Positions 55,101-64,000 of a stretch of DNA of 64,000 nt are shown here, piece by piece (the first letter of the stretch is position 1; each line of letters begins with the position of its first letter). Below the pieces are notes generated by a model. That model had not been told where the DNA came from, made no database searches, and worked only from the letters and a program-made list of their open reading frames with translations. The stretch lies in contig OU612068.1 in assembly GCA_914767715.1 (NCBI GenBank), positions 21,824,001 through 21,888,000 of the forward strand. Direction: 5' to 3'. The position numbers and the translations under genes are program-made. The stretch is from Membranipora membranacea. Taxonomy: Eukaryota; Bryozoa; Gymnolaemata; Cheilostomatida; Membraniporidae.

Positions 55101-58100
55101 GGCTTCTTTTTGTTTGTTAATATATGCTCTAGGATTAATATAAAAAAATTTAATCATGGTGACTAGTACCAACCATACACACACGTCATTCAAAACTGAA
55201 GTAAGAATGGCATCAGAGTAAAGTGCATCGTCAGCAGATTCATACTGACAATTCAATGCTGACAAATGTATAGAATTTACTGCATTGAGAGATAGAAGAC
55301 CTCCCTCTCTGCCTCAAAGTTATTGTGGGATGGTTGGGGCTATGGAAAGCTTATTTTTACAAATCGCCTTGAAAACTTGTTTGGGCTTCATAGACAGATT
55401 CAGAGCAGTTCAAAGCACATATCTTCAGGCAACAATCAGCAGTATGCTGACTTATAACGGGAAAACTTAGACTTTTTGAGGATGATACTTTTCTCAGACC
55501 TATGCTATAGAAAGTTTCTGTGCTGACCTAACTGATGAATTCAATTCAGTCACCGGAACTGGAGAATATAACATCAGTGCTTGTTCACATTTAACTATTT
55601 TCACATTGAATATTCAATTTTCTATACATATGGGGGCTACATTACCAAAAGGTCATCCACCAAGTATTTTGTTTCCTTGATGCCTATATTTTATATAAAA
55701 GTCGCACATCTTAGATTTCATTTGTCCCAGTTGATATTATTGAGAGTTTTGTGTGAATGTACTTATAAAATAAACAGCTAAATCATTCACCTTGTCAATT
55801 TTTGATAGTAAATTCATAGCACTGGGTACGCTTACCTCCAAGCAATTACCACCAGAAAGGGGCGGAGCCTAATTTTCAATGTGTTCGCATCGGTTATATA
55901 CGTTATCATGGCAAGTGGAAGGTCTCTATATCTATAGTCTCTGGTATCACACAGGCTAACCAGGTCTGGTTTATCCCTCAATGGCCCTTACAGTAATAAT
56001 TATTTTGAGCACTGTAAGCTCCAAAGGTAGACAAAAAGTACATCAGTATAACACCGCTGAATATAACTTCATCCTCCTCAATCAATTAGGCATAAGATTC
56101 TCAAATCTCCTAGAGGGTTTTTTGTTTAACTCATCTTTGAGGGGCCAGGTCATATGTGTTCAATTTTTTGCAGCCTTGTCTTCTTTGGAACAATAAAGTT
56201 TCACAACTATATGTTGAAAATGTTTTCGTTTCATTTAGGCTGATGCCACACAACTGTCAGCAGCAATGCAATCAGAGATGAATGCAGAGTTAACAGGTGG
56301 CTGGGAGAACTGCACTGCTGACACCCTGCAGCTTCTTCTCGTACTGCAGGAGCAGGTTTGTCTGAGCTTATTGCAATGTTTCAATATTCTTGTGATCATA
56401 TCAATATTACTATGAAATGTGTCATAATGAGAAGTTGTCTTTCCTAAACAGTCAATTAGAGAGGGCAACTCCGATGCAGAGCACAGCTATCTCAAGAATC
56501 GTCTTTTAACAAGTTTTGTTCTATTTTAGTTGGAAAATAAGTAGAAAGCACTAAGCACATGCACATGTTGTCCGTTGTCACAAACACTAATAATGCAAAA
56601 ATTTCTTCACAGAAAATCTTCCGTGATGATTTTTTTGCTGAGTGTTGGGAAGCTGGCAAGATATTATCATCACACACACTGAACTACCTATCCAAGATTC
56701 TACAGAGCTCTACAACCATACATCCAATCATTCACCCCGTGAATTTGGCCGTGTCCACTCGCCTTCTGGTTAGTGGACCCAAAATTTTCGCCAAGTACTG
56801 GAAATCTGTTGCTCTAGGTGAGTTGTAACCATAAAGTTGTTATTCCTGTTTACAACATATGTCTACCACGTGCTAGTTGATTTGCTTATTGAACATGACA
56901 ATTTCCTTGACACTCCCAGAAGATTTTGGGGTTTGACGCACACCCAAGTCTAAGCGGGGAGTAACTGCTTCCTTCCCAAACAACATCCAAATTTCAGATC
57001 TAATCTATTCTTACAAATGACACTCAGTAAATTTCGTAACGGTGTTCATGTGTTTCCTCAGAAGACACATCGCACATTCTGCTGGTTTTGACAGGCTGAA
57101 TCATGCATTCACACTAACATCAATTAAATGTTATTGTCATGTCTCATCGTTTATGTGCGGGGAGATTGCTGCCCAGCACTAACTCCTAGCTCATGCCCTT
57201 ACTAAGCGCTCATTCTAGGCAAATGTTGTTGCACGATTATGATCTCTATGATCTGTATGATCTCTGTAGGCGAGGTGTTTAGTACTGAGAAGCCCAAAAG
57301 GTGTTACATGATCTACCACATCATCCCAGAGCTACTCAAACACAACAACATCAGTCAGAAGACGGTACGTCTCCTTATCTATGCCCAGGAGACCATATGT
57401 TATGTATATATTACTTGTGTACTGACTTGACTTGTGTAAAAATTGCTGCAATAAGACTTATTAGGAATATCACACTCGGTCCTGGTTGGCGTTACACAAG
57501 GCCTTGGTTGGCATCACACAATGCCCTGTTGACTTCGTGATACTCAGTCAAATTCTTAGTGCACCGGAGACGATTAGTTGTTGAAATCCCTTAACTTTCC
57601 ACAGTACTCATTCCAGACGACCCACTGACCGCCTACAAATAAGCGCTTGTATAAATGCTCAAGACCTGTCCAAGTTGCTGGTTATGGTGTTCCATTCTCA
57701 ACCATCTCCCTGACCTATGTAGGGATCGGGTTGTTTACAGAATGCCACTACCAGCGACCTGGGTAGAGTTTGAGTACTCAAACTATTGAAGTACTAGTCA
57801 GTGCTTCACTTTAAGACACAGTGCTACACTACATGGGTAGACTTTAAAGTTATATGTCTGCAATTCAATTTTAAAGGCAGAAAAATATAGAGCAGAAATG
57901 AGCGCCTGAGGACCAAAACAATATAAAGTCAGGCAGCTAGTCCAGCAGTAGTTAGGCAATATTTTTACACTGGCAAAGTATGAAAGTGTCTGGAAATAAT
58001 TATACAAAGTAATAGAAATTGTCCCCTGTTTTCAATCTATGAGGATTTTGTGCCTAGTGCTGTACCGTTAACCTTGACAGTTCTCTGAAGTAGATAAAAG

Positions 58101-61100
58101 ATGTAGTAGCTTTTTGGATTTGTGCAGCACTAGGCATTAATACCTCGTAGATGAGAAAGAGGGACGATTTCTAACACTATATATAATTTTTACCCAGAAG
58201 TGATTTGAATTTTTTCAGTGGGAAAAAAGTTGCATAACTATTGCAGAACAAGCTGCCAAACTATATATAGCTTGTGTCTTTATGTAGTCTGAAATTTGTT
58301 ATGGCGGATATTTCTCAAATGTTATCGGATACTGGTATTGTATTTTAACATTGATAAATTATACACTCGTAAACTCTTAAAGCTATAGTAGCGCTTTCGG
58401 GATTGTGATATTTGCTTGGGTAAAAAACATGGTGAATAACATGCCAATCATCATATTTTTGAAAGATTTCCCCCCACTTCAGGGCACCATGATCGGACAA
58501 TTTAGCATTTCATACATATTTATATGTTATAGAACAACAAAGAGGAGGCAACCTTAGTGGTTAGGAAAAGTTAAGAAGAACTTTCATTTTAGTGAAGCAA
58601 ATGGTGTCCATAGGCTATTTAAAATGTTGCTACGGTGTTCTTAATAAGACTGAGACCTTCAAAATGATACAAAATATGGAGAGGTGCAACTACAGCTTTA
58701 ACTAGAAGTTGTATTATTCAGTGGTTCAGAGGGCAACATAGGCTCTTCTCTCACGTTTTTGCCACATCTTATCTATCGTTGTGTGAATGAACTGAGGTGA
58801 TCTGACGAGCTCTCTCAAAGTGTTAGGTGTGAAAACATGTTTGGTAGGATTAGTGCTTAAATTTATTGGATATGAGGCGAGGTGTTATTCAGCTTAGGAC
58901 CACTGGGGCGATATGTGACACCCCTCTGACGTAGACATATACACTGAATAAAGACACTGAACTATTTGTCAGCATGTCCCTATGTCATGCTCTGAACCTT
59001 GCTGGTTGGCCAGGAAGTCACAATAACAAGTGATTCACATGGTCGTCCTATCATCTCGCTAATCAAATTTGGAATATTCCAGATATTTATTATACACGAA
59101 TTTCTGTCCATACAGGTTTCAACTATCTTGTGCCCGGAGCTGGTTGCCGCTATGATGAAGCACATCTCGCACAAAGACACATTTCTTCACAAAGCGGCTC
59201 TGAAACTCGTAAGGATTACGTTTAAATAATTGTGTATGAATGGCACGTATAGTGTGAAGTTAATCTGGTTTAGGGGTTTGCCCTCTCACCTTGGCAGCAT
59301 AACAAACTTAGAGATTGAGTATATTCTTAGATTAATCTAATATTGTAATTTGTCACACTAATTAATCAACATTGGGAAATTCTTGAGCCCTCCTCGCGAG
59401 CTCATCAACACCGTGTAATCTGAATTTAAACCACTGCTGCTAGCATGGGAAAATCGTGCTCATTGAATTCCGTACAGGTCAAATATTACCGATTGAGGCA
59501 CAAACCCTAATTCGTCAAATTGTTGGCAGAAAAAGGTTATCAAGATTTTGGGAGGGGGTTAAACCAAGGATCAAAGTGATAATATTAGTATAATTAGTAA
59601 TACAAAGTCACTTATGCACTAATGTTTTTCTGCAAATATCTTGGCCAGGAGGTGAAAATACTGAGATTGAAGTCTCTGTTAGTCATCAATTATATGTACA
59701 GGATTCAAGGTGCACAAATTTACCGAACTCCAGGAGTTTTTGAAATGAGAGTTTGCATGAAGTGTAAAATTTCTGGTTTTGTTTTAAAGGCAGCGGACAT
59801 AGTGGAGATAACTAAAAACATGGCTGATGGCATGCAGTCACAGGTGCTTCAGTGCCTACTGTCAGAACCAGGGTCATATCTATTTGATTCAGTTACCTCA
59901 TCTCGAACTGTATCGAGTATCATCTTGAATGTAAGTTCATTACTCTGTCCGTCCTTGGTAAGTTTTGAGTAGGTCAAATGTAACCTTCACATTGTGGTTT
60001 AATACTCAAATTATTGTGGCTCGATGTCAATTTGATTTTAGTTCAAGGTATCGACCTGTTTGGTGTGCACCTTGTAGCAACACTTCAAGCCACAATAATC
60101 AGAATGCCACACATCTTGGAACACAAACAACCATGAATGAATGATTCAAACTATATTTGTGCATCATGACTTGATATTATCACGCTGCATGCAATATTAC
60201 ATCATCAGCGATATGTTCATCTGGGGAGCTGAAATCCAGGGCCCTACCAGCTCATGCATTTGTGTGTTGTCATATATGTTATTATCACGAACTCATGCCA
60301 ACTACAAATTATCATTATCGCCATCATTATCACATATTTGCTTAACATGACCTTGTCACTTGTAAATTTCCTAAGAAAAAAATGAGACATACCTTTTCGC
60401 AAAAGTTTTCTGGAATTATTAACTTGAAATGAATAGTAATTTGGCAATCTGGTTAGCCACAGTGCCTGTGTTTTGAGTATAATGCCGGTTTTACCTGCCT
60501 GTATCAGATAAAGGTTGCAATTTTATGGTGATACTGAAATACGAACTGCAAAATATCTGAATTGATCAAGTCTGGATCATGCTAGCCTATTACTATGCAG
60601 ATATCCACTAACCATTGCATATCATAAGAGGCTTCTGTACAAAAAAGGTTTTAGAATTTATAAAACCGCAGCACATGTATAATGTTTTATTAGTAGTAAC
60701 ATATCATGTTCTACAATGATGTTTAAAAAGTTACACAGCAAGGTTTCTATGTTAGATTGGTAGTACCACAAACAACACATGTATTAGATTTACTACAGCA
60801 TGTTCCACAGAAGTGAAATAGATTTGTAGCATAAAGAAAAGAAGTGAGCATTCTTTAGTCTCCGGAAGAGTGCATAAAACCTCAAATTACCATCTTTTCA
60901 GTATATACCTAATGTAAATCATGATCTGATTTGGCTTAAGCATTGATCGGTTAAATCTGAAATAAAGTTCATATATAAAAACCCTCTAGACCTCAGCGAT
61001 GCTCTCAAACAGTATGCCTTCCTGACCCTGTCTGTCTGCTGAAGTAGTTATTCCACGAAAAACAACCAGCTTAAAGACATTTCAAGCCGTGATGCTGTCA

Positions 61101-63227
61101 TTCCTTGGCCTCTTATCAGCTTGATAATTAGCAATCTAAGAGACAGGAAGCGTCTGAGCCACTGATAAAGCTTTTCATTTTTGGAAAACGGGGAAAAAGG
61201 TTTTCCGCGTTTTCCAAAAATGAAAAAACCTGAAATTCAGGGCCTTAGAAGATGGGGATGATATCTTAATTGGTTACAGTTCATTTTCTATGCATTGAGA
61301 TCAATTTTTGAGGAAAATTATATTATCCGCATTTTCCAAAAAAATTATTTTTATCAGTTGATTTTTACCAAAAACACTCATATGATACAGTGGTGATGTC
61401 TCAATGTCTTTCCAGTAGTTTTTTTTAGTATCATCAACAAATTCACGGTGAAAAATGATTTTCCGCATTTTCGAAAACGCGGAAAACGATTTCCCGCGAT
61501 TAAACTGATTTTCAGCCTTTCCGCGTTTTCAAGAACCCCAGTAGGAAACTGCTTATATGGATAAAATATTAGATAATTCTTTTTTTGGCCCTCCATTTCA
61601 ACAGAAAACTCTATTGTGCTCTTGAGATTTCTCATTGTTTGAACATTTTTATTAAACCAATCAGTCTTTCGTCCCCTTTCCTAGAAGCGTCCTGTTGAGC
61701 TGTATCAAACATTACGCCGCGCATTCATGTGAAATATAACGTGACCAAAGATTATCTAGTGAAGGAAAAAATTTTTATATGGAAAACCACCTACTTAAAT
61801 CCCTATGACAGAGTAATATTATAACATCTTTATCTGAAATTGGTTGGGAGTAAATATGTAAAATCCACAGATGGCCACAGATGTATCACAGCTATTTTTG
61901 TGCCAGGCGATTAATATTATTGCTGTGAAAGAAAACGGAATTTCCTGAAATTTTCCATGTAATTTACTACTTCTGGTGTTAAGTACTGATATACTCCTTT
62001 ATGGGAGTGTTATAAATTGTAAGATTTTATCTCAAGTGCATTTACACCTCCCAGAGAAGAACGTCTGACTTGCGCTTTTTAATTATAAAGTTGCAATAAA
62101 TTGTAAGATTTTATCTCAAGTGCATTTACACCTCCCAGAGAAGAACGTCTGACTTGCGCTTTTTAATTATAAAGTTGCAATAAATGCCAAGTGATAAGAG
62201 GTTTTGTAACTGTTAATTCATGAACAGTTTATGAGGCTTCCCGGTTATTAGTTATACCCTACCGTTTATGAGCAAATTTATTAGAAAACTTCATATAAGT
62301 GTTTTCTTGTTGACAAATACCTTGACTGGAGGTGTTATGTAAAGTACTTGTGGAAGGAAAAATACGTACAAAATAATAAAATTTATAGCCCTCTCACGTT
62401 TACTCAACCTCCATACCTTATATTAGCCTCGACCTCAGCTAGCTATAGTTGGTGCTGACTAACATTTCTTAAACTCCATACTAGCTAAGCTAAACCCAAG
62501 CTAACATTTACTCCTCAAGGAGTATCACTTGGCACTGAGACAAAAAGGATGTTAAATCAACGTCTTGGATAGGTTGTTTTATATGCTGTTCTTTGTGATA
62601 GCTAGTCATTTTTCTCCTTTTTTAAATATCTTTATCTTATTTTGCAGCTGAAGAAAGACGCCTGCATGAAGTTCTCGAAGCAGCTGATGGATGCCGTAAC
62701 AGGCCAGGATGATCTGTAGTAAGCAGAACGCACTTATTTACAATCCATAATAATTCTGTGAAGTCCACAATAATTCTGTGAAGTCCACAATAATTCTGTG
62801 AAGTCCACAATAATTCTGTGATATAGCAATATCTTGTATATTTGCTTTATTTATCGCTTGAAGATACTTAAAGCAGGCCTGTTAGTTTGTCACAGCCCGC
62901 ATTGAGCCCCAATATATAACCATAGTGGTGCGACGACACAACCTTTGCATTCTTTATATGCACATTTTGAAAAACAATTAAGTTAAATATTAATTATTTT
63001 GATTTGTGTTGTTCATGTCATTATTTAGTCTGTGATACCCTGTGTATTGTAGTGGACAGAGCGGTGAGGGTGTCGTCTCATGGTGTAGTCTCACTCTTAC
63101 ACACATGCTAACCTCTCAGTCTATAGGAGCGAGTAGTGAGGGAGATAACTGGCAGACAGACATACTTTCCTTCCTCCTTCTACACTCCTGCTTCAATATG
63201 ACCAAGCCTCATCCCGAGCTGAAACAT
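52192..63227 (+). CDS. MYBBP1A: MYBBP1A (DNA polymerase V family), N-terminal part
   Basis: Eleven exons, 488 codons, continuing beyond the window: 52192-52374, 53601-53804, 54101-54172, 54505-54615, 56239-56355, 56613-56817, 57270-57364, 59116-59208, 59790-59930, 62648-62715, 63053-63227. Borders are GT..AG and phases agree throughout. Residues 20-130 match human MYBBP1A: ILDCFWGIAELDDEMR (human LDFFWDIAKPEQETR) and VLKRLITGLSSNRQAASLGF (human ALKRLITGLGVGRETARPCY). The rest is helical HEAT-like repeats with HIGLGKILAYTSIIRSGLI and HPVNLAVSTRLLVSGPKIFA. The family (Pol5p in yeast) is nucleolar, acts in rRNA synthesis and ribosome assembly, and in animals represses transcription with MYB and p53 partners. 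It is not a polymerase. The start is the first ATG of the exon; an upstream exon is possible. Confidence 0.92.
58015..58171. mobile_element. 157-bp MITE flanked by TA
   Basis: The left end GAAATTGTCCCCTGTTTTCA and inverted right end GAAATCGTCCCTCTTTCTCA begin about 50-bp imperfect terminal inverted repeats that both reach TGCCTAGTGCTG. TA lies on each outer side, the target duplication of Tc1/mariner-type elements. In an MYBBP1A intron. Confidence 0.75.
61172..61226. repeat. Strong hairpin in MYBBP1A intron
   Basis: TTTTCATTTTTGGAAAACGG at the left and CGTTTTCCAAAAATGAAAA at the right form 26-base arms with one mismatch and a three-base loop. The motif TTTTCCGC(G/A)TTTTC recurs at about 61325, 61460 and 61515. 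Confidence 0.8.
62013..62180. repeat. Perfect 84-bp tandem duplication
   Basis: Two copies beginning TAAATTGTAAGATTTTATCT at 62013 and 62097 look identical over all 84 bases, implying recent origin or assembly duplication. In an MYBBP1A intron. Confidence 0.9.
62743..62822. repeat. 20-bp tandem repeat, four copies
   Basis: Unit CACAATAATTCTGTGAAGTC repeated about four times with little variation, just after the MYBBP1A exon ending at 62715. Confidence 0.9.
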
Positions 63228-64000
63228 GTGAGTTGAATGGCGACATACTAAATATCCTCAAACAAGTGCAATGGGATTTATTGAAAAATGATGTGCAAGT
63301 AGACATTATTCGCATATTATAGTCAGGCAGCTACTTCTGATAAAGGTATGTCAGATTTGCATGGTAAAAGAATTTTCAATGCTCAACTAGGCTTGAATTA
63401 TTGTGATGTTTATTTACCATGCAAATCTGACGTCTTTATCATAAGTAACTGACTGACCATAACATGCATTGGTTCTCAAGTAGTCTTTAATGACTTGTAT
63501 GCAACTGAAGTAATATAGATGGAAGTCCAAATTACTTCTGTATAATGAAAAGAGGAAAACTTTGCCGCTGGAAACAGAGCAGAGGATTGAATTTTACACT
63601 CAGGAAAATCCGACTTTGTAAATAAGAATTTCTGTTTATCTCGAGGACATAAGAATTTACCTGTTAAATAACATCATTTTCATTTATATGATGATGATAG
63701 TTTTCGCAAAAATAGCATGAAGAGATTTTCTGTCGGGTCCATCAGGTTGCCAAATCAAGGGGCTCCTCTATGAAATTTAAAACACTTATAAAACAACACT
63801 TTCATAGGACATGAATAACATCATGGTATGACAAGTTATGAGACCTGCAGAGATCCATCAACGCAAACTAATAAACAAAATCAATCCGTAAAACCTCACA
63901 CTATGTTATAGGAGACATTTATAGATATAATATGACAGAATTTAGAAGACCAAGTGGCCCAAACATTATGAGGGAAACACATGTGTGGACAATGTGAGTC
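63228..64000. other. MYBBP1A intron reaching the window edge
   Basis: Begins with GTGAGT after the last visible exon. Apart from the MITE at 63313-63490 it is AT-rich with no recognisable exon, so the next MYBBP1A exon lies beyond base 64000. Confidence 0.5.
63313..63490. mobile_element. MITE family A, copy 3
   Basis: TATAGTCAGGCAGCTACTTC then TGATAAAGGTATGTCAGATT at the left, mirrored by ACTGACTGACCATAACATGC at the right. The extreme left end is truncated relative to the copy at 30630-30822. Confidence 0.7.

Noticed and set aside
54942-55265. 107-codon minus-strand open frame in an MYBBP1A intron.
   Set aside because: No recognisable domain or splice context, and biased composition; likely chance or repeat.

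Overview
This is a stretch of an animal nuclear genome: AT-rich, with many introns of a few hundred bases bounded by GT..AG, and with SINEs, MITEs and simple repeats between exons. Gene content (a dynein-assembly factor, a secreted ferritin, MYBBP1A, eIF4H, a proteasome alpha subunit) fits a ciliated metazoan, probably a marine invertebrate such as a sponge or cnidarian. I cannot name the species. Genes were built by joining exons whose translations match known families and whose splice phases keep one frame.

Layout. 1-13.8 kb, minus strand: two incomplete copies of the C11orf54 (PTD012, DUF1907) metal-dependent hydrolase family in tandem. The left copy (exons at 1147-1245 and 420-493) runs off the left edge. 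The right copy (exons between about 13.8 and 3.1 kb) looks broken: one exon has a one-base deletion, one acceptor appears to read AA instead of AG, and a 9.5-kb intron is full of mobile DNA. That intron holds a nested transposon (3.8-6.5 kb), a tandemly duplicated TATA-bearing LTR-like segment (6.9-7.5 kb), a 60-bp minisatellite and a 3.2-kb fold-back element.

15.15-33.56 kb, minus strand: one 32-exon gene, 1739 codons, whose N-terminus matches DNAAF8 (C16orf71/DAAP1) and whose C-terminal half is a chain of degenerate nucleoside-diphosphate-kinase (NDK)-like modules. 34.49-38.63 kb, plus: PSMA2, seven exons, divergent from DNAAF8. 39.28-41.05 kb, minus: a two-exon ankyrin-repeat protein, tail-to-tail with PSMA2. 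43.53-46.34 kb, plus: a secreted H-type ferritin, five exons. 47.56-51.82 kb, minus: eIF4H with an expanded RG-rich tail, seven exons, tail-to-tail with ferritin. 52.19-64 kb, plus: the N-terminal 488 codons of MYBBP1A, eleven exons, head-to-head with eIF4H across only 376 bp.

The genes do not form a pathway or operon. The two close divergent pairs (DNAAF8/PSMA2 and eIF4H/MYBBP1A) may share promoters; the second pairs a translation-initiation factor with a nucleolar ribosome-biogenesis factor. The most unusual item is the long DNAAF8-like protein with multiple pseudo-NDK modules.
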